Positions 44,989-53,843 of a stretch of DNA of 64,000 nt are shown one piece after another; position 1 is the first letter of the stretch; each line of letters begins with the position of its first letter. Source of the stretch: CBDCVO01 sp965223085. GTDB taxonomy: Bacteria; Pseudomonadota; Gammaproteobacteria; Ga0077536. Both the position numbers and the translations under genes were made by a program. Location: positions 3,782,001 to 3,846,000 of the forward strand of contig OZ244981.1 in assembly GCA_965223085.1 (NCBI GenBank). The letters run 5' to 3'. The notes beneath the pieces are model-generated. The model saw only the letters and a program-made list of their open reading frames with translations. It was not told the origin of the DNA and did not search any database.

Positions 44989-45963
44989 ATGCATAGTCTT
45001 GGTGTACTCATTCACGGTGCGACCGCACCGACCGAGTTAGGCCCTTTAGCGAAACTCGCAGAAGAGCATGGTTTCTCGGAAATATGGGTCAGCGAAGATT
45101 ATTTTATGTTGGCCGGATTCTCCAGCGCAGCGCTCGTACTCCACGCGACGCAGCGCGCCAAGGTGGGCCTTGGGGTCGTCGCTTCGCTTGTTCGCCACCC
45201 TGCCGTGACTGCAATGGAAGTCGCGACCCTCGCCGCTGTATTTCCCGAGCGCCTACGAATGGGCATAGGCCACGGCGTCCCGTTCTGGATTCAGCAAATG
45301 GGTCTCTATCCACGCTCACAGCTCGTCAGTTTACGGGAAGCTGTTACCAGCATACGTCGTTTGCTTGCCGGGGAGACGTTGACGGAAAGCGGACATTTTC
45401 ATTTTGATGCAATCCAACTACACCATCCTGTCGATAGTGTGCCGTTATACACTGGCGTTACTGGGCCAAAATCTTTAGCGCTCTCGGGCGAGATCGCCGA
45501 CGGCACGATTCTATCGGCGTTGGCGGGTCCGAAGTACGTCGCGTGGGCTAAGCAAATTATCGAAAACTCGGCGCGACAAACACATGGAAATATCGTGCAC
45601 GAGTTACCGACCTATGTCTTGTATTCGGTATCACCAGACCGAAAGCTAGCGCGCAGGATAGCGCGGCAATCCGCGGCCTTTTATCTCTGTGCGATGGGTC
45701 CAACCGCCCTTACTGACGCCTACGGGCTCAATGATGAACTCGGGAAAATGATCGAGGCCGGCGGTGCGCCTATCGTCGAGAAAGAAATGCCCGAGGCGTG
45801 GCTTGATTGGCTGACCGTCAGCGGCGAGCCGGATGAGTGCGTCGAACGCATTAAAGCCCTGTACGCCGCCGGCGCAAGCTCGGTTATCGTCGCGCCCATG
45901 GCGGGCGAGTCGGTGGAAGAGCAAATCCGTATCACCGCGAAGCACGTATTGCCGCATTTGTAG
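44989..45963 (+). CDS. Luciferase-like (LLM) flavin/F420-dependent oxidoreductase
   Basis: The 324-residue TIM-barrel protein opens LGPLAKLAEEHGFSEIWVSEDYF and has VGLGVVASLVRHPAVTAMEVATL, VPLYTGVTGPKSLALSGEIADGTIL and a C-terminal helix EEQIRITAKHVL. This is the F420-type (Mer-like) branch more than the bacterial luciferase branch, but cofactor choice cannot be settled. It is the last gene of the heterocycle locus, 84 bases after the DUF917 gene. It could oxidise the ring product or cleave a C-N or C-S bond (inference). Confidence 0.85.
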   Translation: MHSLGVLIHGATAPTELGPLAKLAEEHGFSEIWVSEDYFMLAGFSSAALVLHATQRAKVGLGVVASLVRHPAVTAMEVATLAAVFPERLRMGIGHGVPFWIQQMGLYPRSQLVSLREAVTSIRRLLAGETLTESGHFHFDAIQLHHPVDSVPLYTGVTGPKSLALSGEIADGTILSALAGPKYVAWAKQIIENSARQTHGNIVHELPTYVLYSVSPDRKLARRIARQSAAFYLCAMGPTALTDAYGLNDELGKMIEAGGAPIVEKEMPEAWLDWLTVSGEPDECVERIKALYAAGASSVIVAPMAGESVEEQIRITAKHVLPHL

Positions 45964-46035
45964 TGCGCGGGTAAAGACGGTACTTGGTGCGCCGCATTGG
46001 TGAACCTCATCTGCTGTCGCGCAAGCGCTGATGGC

Positions 46036-46455
46036 TCACTGCCAGTAGGGTAAACACCGCTTTACCATCATGGCGCGAAAGTCCCGGGTCGAGTTTGGCA
46101 ACAGCGCGCCGGTTCCCCAGTCACAAATGACACCGTAGCGGGGGATCACGTCATATTTGTCACACACCGCATCACCTCGTGATCGGCGATGCGGATAGCC
46201 TGGGTTTGGGCGTCCATGTCGCCGATGATGGCGTCGGGGTTGCGGGTGTTTTTCGCGACGAGCCGCGCGACGTAGCGGGTCGAAATTTCCTTTAGTACCT
46301 CCCCGTAGAGTTTTTTCTTGGTGCCGAAGTGGTGCAGCAGCAGAGCTTGTTTGCTCAAACCCAGTTCATTGGCAATGCGGGTGCCAGAAAATCCTTATCT
46401 ACGCAAATTGCTGTCGTGCGACTTGGCACAAGTGTTCCCGGGTTTCTTTCGCCAT
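46036..46455 (-). pseudogene. Broken TetR-family regulator gene
   Basis: Read from the ATG at 46455, the frame gives MAKETREHLCQVARQQFA and then a stop (TAG). In another frame the helix-turn-helix continues (GFSGTRIANELGLSKQALLLHHF), and the C-terminal domain runs in two further frame segments, ending LPNSTRDFRAMMVKRCLPYWQ at a TGA. At about 420 bases it is also shorter than a usual tetR (about 600). At least two frame breaks and a probable internal deletion leave it inactive. It lies upstream of and divergent to the enoyl-CoA hydratase genes and was probably their local repressor. Confidence 0.75.
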
Positions 46456-46538
46456 TCTCTTCTTTAACACATGCCATTCGGTAGGTTAATAATATATTTA
46501 ACGAAAATAGTAGTAAATAAACGCCCCTTAATTGAGAT

Positions 46539-46584
46539 TTGACGACTTACCGCTTGACATGATAAAACATACCGATCGGTAAGT
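46539..46584 (+). promoter_or_regulatory. Promoter with TetR-type operator palindrome before the enoyl-CoA hydratase genes
   Basis: ttgacg (46539-46544) and an extended -10 tga-taaaac (46560-46568) form a plausible promoter. A perfect 12-base palindrome, taccgatcggta, occupies 46570-46581 just downstream. A wider pair, acttaccg (46545-46552) with cggtaagt (46577-46584), overlaps it. This is the size and place of a TetR/FadR-type repressor operator. The adjacent tetR is broken. Confidence 0.55.
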
Positions 46585-47509
46585 GATGAGATTGTTTACG
46601 ATCAAACTAGGGAGCTTTGGAGATATACTTACCCCAGTGCTTTATGAGAAGAATGGGCGTATTGCCACGCTCAGGCTGAATCGACCCGACAAATACAATA
46701 CCTTGCGCCCCGAAGTGATCGATGGTCTGAAATCGTGCTTGCAAGATGCGAATCTGGATAACGAGATCCGCGTCATCGTCTTGGAAGGCGTCGGCGACAG
46801 TTTCTGCGGCGGCTTCGACTTTTCGGACGGCCTGGCACACTTCGACGGGATCGGCGAGGCGGGATACGATCCAGGTGCGGATGCGCTCGGCGTCACGAAC
46901 CACTATGGGAGCTATATTCCGGCATTCATGGGCTTGTGGTGCGGGCTCAAACCGACCATTGCCAAGGTTCACGGTTATTGTGTCGGCGGCGGATCGGAAC
47001 TTGCGTTGTGCGCCGATCTCGTTATTGCTTCCGATTGCGCGCGCTTCGGCACGCCGTACTCGCGCGTGTGGGGCTGTCATCTGACCGGCATGTGGATCTA
47101 CCGGCTGGGTCTCGCGAAAGCTAAGTATTACGCGCTCAGCGGCGAGTGGCTCAGCGGTAAAGAAGCGGCCGCGGTCGAACTCATCAATTTTTCTTACCCC
47201 CTAGAACAGCTGGATGAGAAAGTCGCCGCGCTCGCGCACAAGCTGGCTGTGATCCCGTTGACACAATTAATGGCGATGAAACTGATCGTCAACCAGGCCT
47301 ACGACAACATGGGGCTGCAGAGCACACAGACCTTGGGGCCGATTATGAACGGCATCATGCGTAACACACCCGAAGGTCGCAGCTTTGTAAACACGGCGCG
47401 CGACCAGGGCGTGCGCGCCGCCGTCGAAAAGCGCGACGGGCCTTTTGGCGACTACAGTCAGGGTCCGCGCGCGGAGCAACCGCGCAAACGCAGTGAACTC
47501 GGTCTTTGA
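46583..47509 (+). CDS. Enoyl-CoA hydratase/isomerase family protein (1 of 3)
   Basis: The 308-residue crotonase-fold protein has IATLRLNRPDKYNTLRPE, the first oxyanion-hole region DSFCGGFDFSDG and the second VGGGSELALCADLVIAS. In place of the hydratase Glu pair it has SRVWGCHLTGMW, so hydratase activity is doubtful and isomerase or thioesterase-like chemistry is possible. The track-length start (GTG 46583, or ATG 46586) adds an 18-residue leader lying against the operator. A GTG at 46637 (VLYEKNGRIATL) would match the usual family start. First gene of the GC-rich stretch. Confidence 0.82.
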   Translation: MMRLFTIKLGSFGDILTPVLYEKNGRIATLRLNRPDKYNTLRPEVIDGLKSCLQDANLDNEIRVIVLEGVGDSFCGGFDFSDGLAHFDGIGEAGYDPGADALGVTNHYGSYIPAFMGLWCGLKPTIAKVHGYCVGGGSELALCADLVIASDCARFGTPYSRVWGCHLTGMWIYRLGLAKAKYYALSGEWLSGKEAAAVELINFSYPLEQLDEKVAALAHKLAVIPLTQLMAMKLIVNQAYDNMGLQSTQTLGPIMNGIMRNTPEGRSFVNTARDQGVRAAVEKRDGPFGDYSQGPRAEQPRKRSELGL

Positions 47510-47600
47510 GCGAGCTTTTTGCAAACGGAATGTGACGCTGCGCTGCGTGACATAGGCAACAACGAACGAAATCGACATGAGCGCACAAGGAGAATAATGC

Positions 47601-48407
47601 ATGAGTTCCGTCATTTACGAAAAACGCGACCGGATCGCGTATGTCACTCTGAATCGACCGGAAGCGAAAAACGCGATCAATCCGGAAACCCACGAGCGGC
47701 TATGGGAAGTGTGGCAGGATTTTCGGGACGACGATGCGGTCGACGTCGCGATCATGACGGGCACCGACGACGCATTTTGCGCAGGCGCGGATCTCAAGTC
47801 GTACATGAATCGCTGGCCGGGCGCGAGTTCCGAAGCGGTGCGCGAGAACGTCGCCGATGGTCTCGGCGGACTCACCCGCGGGCTGCACCGCATTCCAAAA
47901 CCAATCATCGCCGCGGTCAACGGCTGGGCGTTGGCCGGCGGCTGCGAAACGGCACTTGCCTGTGATATCCGCATCGCCTCGGAACGCGCCATGTTCGGCT
48001 CGTTCGAAGCGAGACGCGGCTTTCATCATGCCGACGGCGGTATTCCCCGTCTCGTGAACTCGGCCGGTGTATCGGCGGCCATGTATATGCTGCTGACGGC
48101 AGAGCCGATCTCGGCGCAATTGGCCCATCAATGGGGTCTGGTCGCTGCCGCCGTACCCCACGAACAACTGATGTCACATGCGGAACTCGTCGCGAAGCAG
48201 ATCCTGCGCAACGACCAGGAAGCCGTGCGCTCGGCCAAGAAAACTATTCTGGACATGATCGGCCGCGATCTCGACGATCAGCTGCGTCTCGAAGCGCTGA
48301 ACGGATACAGCGTGGCAACCCGGCCGGACGTTGCTGAGCGTCTGCAACGTTTCTACGACAAGACCGACAGCGGCCGGCACGGTGTCAATCGAACGCCGCT
48401 GAGCTGA
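47601..48407 (+). CDS. Enoyl-CoA hydratase/isomerase family protein (2 of 3)
   Basis: The 268-residue crotonase has IAYVTLNRPEAKNAINPET, the first oxyanion loop DAFCAGADLKSYM and the second AVNGWALAGGCETALACDIRIAS. At the catalytic region it reads GSFEARRGFHHADGGIPRL, with a Glu matching one of the hydratase pair. A strong ribosome site, aaggag (47587-47592), lies eight bases before the ATG. Same strand and block as genes 1 and 3. It probably hydrates a 2-enoyl-CoA, substrate unknown. Confidence 0.88.
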   Translation: MSSVIYEKRDRIAYVTLNRPEAKNAINPETHERLWEVWQDFRDDDAVDVAIMTGTDDAFCAGADLKSYMNRWPGASSEAVRENVADGLGGLTRGLHRIPKPIIAAVNGWALAGGCETALACDIRIASERAMFGSFEARRGFHHADGGIPRLVNSAGVSAAMYMLLTAEPISAQLAHQWGLVAAAVPHEQLMSHAELVAKQILRNDQEAVRSAKKTILDMIGRDLDDQLRLEALNGYSVATRPDVAERLQRFYDKTDSGRHGVNRTPLS

Positions 48408-48422
48408 AACAGGAAAGTCAAT

Positions 48423-49192
48423 GTGCGAGGTAACCATGTCGTGATAGTTGAAACAGAGAAAGACGGCGACGTTTGGACGATCATCCACAATCAACCCGAG
48501 GCCCGAAACGCCGTCGACCCTGCTGCTGCCGATGCGCTGGTGGAGGCGTTCGAGGAATTCGACAACGATGCGGATGCGAAGGTCGGGGTTTTCTGGGGTG
48601 CGGGCGGTGCGTTCTGTGCCGGTTGGAATCTCAAGTACGCATCACAACTGTCGGACAGCACGAGCTTTCAGAAAGAAGTCGTGGAGGCGCTGTCCTTCCC
48701 GATGGGGGCGAACCCGGCACCGAGAGGGCCGCTAGGGCCCTCTCGTTTGGAATTGTCCAAACCGGTTATCGCCGCCGTGGAGGGGCCGGCCGTGGCGGGC
48801 GGGATGGAGCTCGCGTTATGGTGTGACATCCGGGTCATGGCGGAAACGGCCTATCTCGGGGTCTACTGTCGTCGCTGGGGCATACCGCTGCTCGATGGCG
48901 GCAGCGTGCGACTGCCGCGGCTCGTCGGCCAGGGTAAGGCACTCGAGATCGCGTTGACCGGGCGCAAGGTCACCGCCGAGGAGTGTTACCGGATCGGCCT
49001 TTGCGAAAAAGTTGTCGAGCACGGCGGCGCGCGGATCGCCGAACGATCATCGAATCGCGCGGCATGTCCATTCGAGAGGGGATGAAGCTCGAGTGGGCGA
49101 ACGGCGTTCAGTCCGTCGCCAACGAAGGTGTTGCGGGCGCCGAGCGTTTTGCTCAAGGCGCCGGCAGACAAGGCAGCTTCGAGGACATATAG
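48423..49192 (+). pseudogene. Enoyl-CoA hydratase family gene (3 of 3), frameshifted near the 3' end
   Basis: From GTG 48423 (or GTG 48441) the frame reads as a normal crotonase: WTIIHNQPEARNAVDP, GGAFCAGWNLKYASQL, AVEGPAVAGGMELALWCDIRVMA and RRWGIPLLDGGSVRLPRL. After GLCEKVVEHGGAR at about 49035 the frame leaves the family and ends at 49085. A second frame resumes the expected C-terminus, RADRRTIIESRGMSIREGMK and GAERFAQGAGRQGSFEDI, to a TAG at 49192. About 20-25 family residues between the two are missing, so an internal deletion with a frameshift has inactivated or shortened the protein. Confidence 0.78.
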
Positions 49193-49356
49193 CCGGAGAA
49201 CTATTCCCGCTCGCATCAGCCGCTAAAGCAGCCGCCGTTCGACATTGTGACGACGCTTTGCAAGGCAGCGTCCGTCGAGACGGTCTGCATTGCACGCCAT
49301 TAGCGTTAACATAAAAAACCCCAAATCAAATTACCTGACTAAGTTGAGAGGCAGCG

Positions 49357-50331
49357 ATGAAAACACGCATTACAGAATTATTCGGTATTGAATATCCGAT
49401 CATCCAGGGCGGTATGCATTTTGTCGGCTTTGCGGAACTCGCCGCCGCAGTATCTAATGCGGGTGGTCTGGGGATCATCACCGGGCTGACCCAGAAGACG
49501 CCGGCTGATCTGGCGAATGAAATCGCCCGCTGTCGCGACATGACGGATAAACCGTTAGGCGTTAACCTCACTTTTCTGCCGGTGGTGGAGGCACCCGATT
49601 ACCCCGGTTACATCGATGCAATCGTTAAGGGCGGCGTACGCATCGTTGAAACTGCGGGGAATAATCCCGCCAAGTGGATGCCGGTTTTGAAGGAACACGG
49701 TATCACCGTGATACATAAATGCACCACAGTACGACACGCGCTGAAGGCTGAATCGGTTGGGTGCGATGCGTTGTCGATTGACGGTTTCGAATGTGGCGGC
49801 CACCCGGGTGAGGATGACATTCCGAACATGATCCTGCTACCGCGCGCGGCCGACGAACTGAAGGTGCCGTTCGTATCGTCAGGCGGCATGGCGGATGCGC
49901 GTTCGCTCGTCGCATCGCTGGCGATGGGCGCCGATGGTATGAACATGGGTACGCGTTTCATCGCCACCCAGGAAGCGCCCGTGCATGACAACGTCAAGCA
50001 GGCAATTTTGGCGGCGACCGAACTCGATACGCGGCTGATCATGCGGCCGCTGCGCAACACTGAACGGGTATTGACGAACGCGGCGGTCGAGCGCATTCTC
50101 GACACCGAGCGTAGGCAGGGTGCCGATCTTAAGTTCGAAGACATCATTAAAGAGGTTGCTGGCGTCTATCCAAAGGTTATGCTGGATGGCGATATGGATG
50201 CCGGTGCGTGGTCTTGCGGTATGGTCGCCGGTTTGATCGACGACATTCCAACGGTGAAAGAACTGATCGAACGCATTATGGGCGACGCCAAGACGTTGAT
50301 CTCAGAGCGACTGCATAAGCTGGCGGCATAG
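49357..50331 (+). CDS. Nitronate monooxygenase / 2-nitropropane dioxygenase family enzyme
   Basis: The 324-residue FMN TIM-barrel protein has ELFGIEYPIIQGGMHFVGFAELAAAVSNAGGLG at the start, the FMN contacts LGVNLTF and SSGGMADARSLVASLAMGADG, and FECGGHPGEDD with the conserved His. It oxidises alkyl nitronates; homologues also act as enoyl reductase-like FMN enzymes. gagagg lies nine bases before the ATG. It follows the broken hydratase in the GC-rich block. Confidence 0.9.
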   Translation: MKTRITELFGIEYPIIQGGMHFVGFAELAAAVSNAGGLGIITGLTQKTPADLANEIARCRDMTDKPLGVNLTFLPVVEAPDYPGYIDAIVKGGVRIVETAGNNPAKWMPVLKEHGITVIHKCTTVRHALKAESVGCDALSIDGFECGGHPGEDDIPNMILLPRAADELKVPFVSSGGMADARSLVASLAMGADGMNMGTRFIATQEAPVHDNVKQAILAATELDTRLIMRPLRNTERVLTNAAVERILDTERRQGADLKFEDIIKEVAGVYPKVMLDGDMDAGAWSCGMVAGLIDDIPTVKELIERIMGDAKTLISERLHKLAA

Positions 50332-50432
50332 CGAGGACCGCGGACGCTGGCGCCGGACAGGTTTGTGTGGGCGCTGGGTTGGCTTCCGAAGCGTAGCCGT
50401 AGCGATTGCGCCCCGTTAGCACCGACAGGTGT

Positions 50433-52523
50433 TCAGAGAAAACTGCCTCCGGATTCGGCGAGTTTCTTCAGCAGCGGCGCCGGCTTCCATGACGCCGGAT
50501 CCCCTGCTGCGAACTCGCAGACGCGTGTGTAGACCTCGGCGAGGCCGATCTGGTCGGCGTAGAACATCGGTCCACCAAGATATGCGGGTACACCGTAACC
50601 GTAGACGTAGATAACATCGATGTCGCTCGCGCGTTGTGCGATACCTTCCTCGAGGATCCACGCCGCTTCGTTGATCAACGAATACATCAAGCGTTCAACG
50701 ACCTCGCCGGCCGGGATCGGCCGCCGAGCAATGCCTTTCTCTGCGGAATACTCGACGATGAGTTCCTCGATGACCGGGTCACGTTCACGCCCGCGTGTTT
50801 CGGGATTGTATTTGTAGAAGCCGCCACCGGTTTTCTGGCCGAAACGACCGAGTTCGCAGATCCGATCGCCGAGCTCGCAGTAGCGTTCACCGGGTGGCAG
50901 ACTCTGCGGCAAGCCCTTACCTTGACGGATGCGCCAGCCGACATCGAGGCCCGCCAGATCCGACATCGTCAGAGGCCCCATAGCGAAGCCGAGTTCGTAG
51001 ATCGGGTTATCGACCTCGTGCGGCAAGGCCCCTTCTTCCAACATGTATTGCGCCTGCGCAAGATACTTGTGGATCATCCGATTGCCGACGAAACCATCGC
51101 ACACGCCAACGACCACGCCGACTTTCCCGATCGCCCTGGCGAGCGCGAGTGTCGTCGCTAGGGTCTCGTGACTGGTTTTTGCGCCGCGCACGATCTCGAG
51201 TAGCTTCATGACGTTTGCCGGGCTGAAAAAGTGCGTGCCGATGACCTTCTCCGGACGTTTCGTCACCGCTGCGACTTCATCGACATCGAGTGTCGATGTA
51301 TTCGAGGCGAGGATGCATTCCGGTTTCGTAACTTCGTCGAGCCGGGCGAAAACTTCTTTCTTGATTTCCATGTTCTCGTAGACAGCTTCGATAACCATGT
51401 CGACAGGGGAGAGTTCGTCGAAACTCAGGGTCGGTGTGATCAAGCCCAGACGGATGTCGACGTCGTCCATACTCAGGCGCCCTTTTTTTGCCGTCCGCTC
51501 GTAGTTGCCGCGCATGACTGCAAGGCCCTTGTCGAGAAATTGCTGTTCCGATTCGAGCAGCACGACGGGAATGCCGACGTTGGCGAAGTTCATAGCGATG
51601 CCGCCGCCCATCGTGCCCGCGCCGATCACGCCGATCTTCTTGATGTCGAGGACCTTCACGTTGCCAGGCATATCATCAACTTTGCTCGCCGCGCGCTCCG
51701 CGAAAAAGATATGGCGTTGCGCGGCCGACTGTTGGCTGTCATGCAGTTCCTGAAACAGTTCGCGCTCGCGCGCCATGCCTTCATCGAAGGGCAGCGTACA
51801 CGCGGCTTCAACGCAGGCGATGCAGCTCAGGGGCGCCTGAAAGCCGCGCCGCGTCTTTCGCATGCTTGCGCGCGCGGCTTCAAAGATGGCCGGATCGACG
51901 CCGGTGACTTTATCGTTCATGTCGCGCACTTTCTTCAGCGGCGCGCCTGCAGCGACTATCCTGCGCGCGAAGGCAAGGGCGCCTTCGAGTAATTTGCCTT
52001 CATCGACCAACTCGTCGATGACGCCGGCGGTGTGCGCGGCCTTGGCCGGGATCTGGGTTCCCCTAGCAATGGCGTCGAGCGCGGCCTCGGCGCCGATCAG
52101 TCGCGGCAGGCGCTGCGTGCCGCCTGCGCCTGGCAACAAACCGAGATGCACTTCGGGGAGGCCGACGCCCGCGGAAGGTACGGCCACCCGGTAATGGCAG
52201 CACAACGCCGTTTCCAGTCCGCCGCCGAGAGCCGTGCCGTGGATCGCGGCGATTACCGGTTTCGGCATGCCCTCTATACGCTTCAGGGTATCGAGAAAAT
52301 GCGGCGGTTCCATCGGTTTCCCGAATTCTGAAATGTCCGCACCGGCGATGAACGTGCGGCCGTCGCAGATCAGGATCACGGCGAGCGTGTCATCCGCGCT
52401 CGCCGCCGCAAACGATTCGCTGAGGCCCTGGCGAACGTGCTGTGAGAGTGCGTTAACCGGCGGGTTATTGACCGTGATGATGCCGACATCACCGTCTTTG
52501 CGGTAGGAGACTGAATGCGTCAT
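50433..52523 (-). CDS. Bifunctional enoyl-CoA hydratase / 3-hydroxyacyl-CoA dehydrogenase (FadB/FadJ-like)
   Basis: The 696-residue fusion has a crotonase domain (about 1-190) with GTALGGGLETALCCHYRVA and GLPEVHLGLLPGAGGTQRLPRL, including the hydratase Glu pair. The dehydrogenase follows with NAD motif GVIGAGTMGGGIAMNFANVG (about 300-320), SNTSTLDVDEVA and GTHFFSPANVMKLLEIV, and a duplicated C-terminal helical domain. It carries out the middle two steps of beta-oxidation. No thiolase partner (fadA) follows it. It is the most GC-rich gene in the window and faces the MFS/LLM chimera. Confidence 0.95.
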   Translation of the reverse strand: MTHSVSYRKDGDVGIITVNNPPVNALSQHVRQGLSESFAAASADDTLAVILICDGRTFIAGADISEFGKPMEPPHFLDTLKRIEGMPKPVIAAIHGTALGGGLETALCCHYRVAVPSAGVGLPEVHLGLLPGAGGTQRLPRLIGAEAALDAIARGTQIPAKAAHTAGVIDELVDEGKLLEGALAFARRIVAAGAPLKKVRDMNDKVTGVDPAIFEAARASMRKTRRGFQAPLSCIACVEAACTLPFDEGMARERELFQELHDSQQSAAQRHIFFAERAASKVDDMPGNVKVLDIKKIGVIGAGTMGGGIAMNFANVGIPVVLLESEQQFLDKGLAVMRGNYERTAKKGRLSMDDVDIRLGLITPTLSFDELSPVDMVIEAVYENMEIKKEVFARLDEVTKPECILASNTSTLDVDEVAAVTKRPEKVIGTHFFSPANVMKLLEIVRGAKTSHETLATTLALARAIGKVGVVVGVCDGFVGNRMIHKYLAQAQYMLEEGALPHEVDNPIYELGFAMGPLTMSDLAGLDVGWRIRQGKGLPQSLPPGERYCELGDRICELGRFGQKTGGGFYKYNPETRGRERDPVIEELIVEYSAEKGIARRPIPAGEVVERLMYSLINEAAWILEEGIAQRASDIDVIYVYGYGVPAYLGGPMFYADQIGLAEVYTRVCEFAAGDPASWKPAPLLKKLAESGGSFL

Positions 52524-52702
52524 GGGCGGTTTTCTTCTTTATCGGTTGGCGGGAATATGAGTCAGGAAGTCTAACCCAATCGCAGGCCTGCATGAAAATG
52601 CTGAGACGCGACCGTGTTGACGCGCCGAATTCGGATTCGAGACGCTTTCAATACCTGCATGACTCACCCCGTCGCTTGTTTTTTGCATCGCAACCATTGA
52701 TT

Positions 52703-52840
52703 TTATAGCCCTGGCTCCGCGAATAGATTTTCGATATCCCGATGACTTAGATCGAATCGATAGTAGAACCAAGGTCCATCGCAGGTTTCGAAGCCGGTGA
52801 GGGGCCAGCAGTCTGTCGGACGAAACGACCGTTTATACTC
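52703..52840 (-). mobile_element. Probable remnant of an IS6-family transposase N-terminus
   Basis: A short minus-strand stretch of 44 codons reads YKRSFRP...GPWFYYRFDLSHRDIENL then FAEPGL and a TAA. IS6/IS240-type transposases begin with a basic YKR-FP segment and a helix-turn-helix of the form W-YxRF-LSyRDiE-LLaeRG. The rest of the DDE transposase is absent and no terminal repeats were found. It is a fossil at best. It lies 95 bases before the MFS start, in the decaying block. Confidence 0.45.
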
Positions 52841-52934
52841 CCGATATGTAACCTCGCCGACGGCACGAACGAGATTTTCAGGCGCACGATCGCGCCGAGC
52901 GGCGCGCAATCGGTATGAAACCGCGGAGCAACGC

Positions 52935-53843
52935 GTGAGCCGAGTCGCGGCGGAGACGGCGAGCGAATTCGGTGCGGCGCCCAGCCGGCTGACCAAATGG
53001 TACATCGTCGGCGTGCTGGCACTCGTCTATGTCTTTAATTTCGTCGACCGCCAGATCATTTCCGTTCTCCAGGAACCGATGCGCGCGGAGCTGGTGCTGC
53101 GCGACACGCAACTGGGTTTGCTGCAAGGCCTGACGTTCGCCTTGTTCTACGTCACGATCGGTATCCCGCTGGCGCGCTGGGCGGACGTCGGCATCCGCCG
53201 CAACGTGGTCGCGCTGGCCGTCGGCACATGGAGCGTGATGACGGCCTTGTACGGCGTGGCGCAGAACTTCACCCATCTGCTGCTCGCCCGCATTGGCGTC
53301 GGCGTTGGCGAAGCCGGTGGCAGCCCACCGTCACACTCGATCATTTCCGATTTGTTCCCACCGGGTCGCCGCGCTTTACCGCTGGCGATTGATTCGAGCG
53401 GCATTACCTTCGGTGTGTTTTTGGCTTACGTCTCCGGCGCTTGGGTGAGCGATCATTTTGGTTGGCGCAATGTGTTCATCGCGCTCGGTATACCGGGGGT
53501 GATCCTCGCGCTGATGGTACGGTTTACGATCAACGAGCCGCGGCGCGGACGTTTCGACCCGCCGGGTGCAGATCGTCATCCGCCCGCGATACTCGCCGTG
53601 GTCAAGCAGCTGGCCGCGACACGGACCTTCGTGCATTTATCACTGTCGGCCGCACTGCACGCTTTCGTCGCCTACGGCGTGGGGGCTTTTCTCGTGTCAT
53701 TTTATGTCCGCAGTTACGCCATCCCCACCGATCAGATCAGCATCGTCGCGTTGCCGCGCAGTCCGACGTTGCTGGCGCACACGGCTTGGGATCTGCAGGC
53801 CAGCGCGACGGGCGCTTCATCCTCGGGCTCGGCACTCAGGTAA
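52935..53843 (+). pseudogene. MFS transporter (spinster-like), 3' part replaced by LLM sequence
   Basis: GTG 52935 (ggag eight bases before) opens a major-facilitator protein: about eight helices, LTKWYIVGVLALVYVFNFVDRQII, the inter-helix motif RWADVGIRRN, GVGVGEAGGSPPSHSIISD and YVSGAWVSDHFGWRNVF. Near residue 268 (about 53740) it changes in frame from a transporter loop (SFYVRSYAIPTDQ) into ALPRSPTLLAHTAWDLQ, which is luciferase-like-monooxygenase sequence. It then frameshifts and stops at 53843. About four transporter helices are missing, so it is not expected to work. It would have exported or imported a small organic molecule. Confidence 0.78.

Noticed and set aside
49193..49356. Possible short coding remnant after the broken hydratase (ENYSRSHQPLKQPPF...)
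   Set aside because: Open for about 35 codons only, no family recognised; left unannotated.
51231..51992. A 253-codon plus-strand ORF opposite the FadB/FadJ-like gene
   Set aside because: It is the antisense of a clear, full-length enzyme gene, is Arg/His/Asp-rich without motifs, and results from the high GC content.
53441..53806. Upstream extension of the LLM frame as a true N-terminus
   Set aside because: The translation opposite the MFS frame is Arg/Ala-rich and does not match LLM enzymes; LLM similarity lies in the MFS frame there and only shifts at about 53800.
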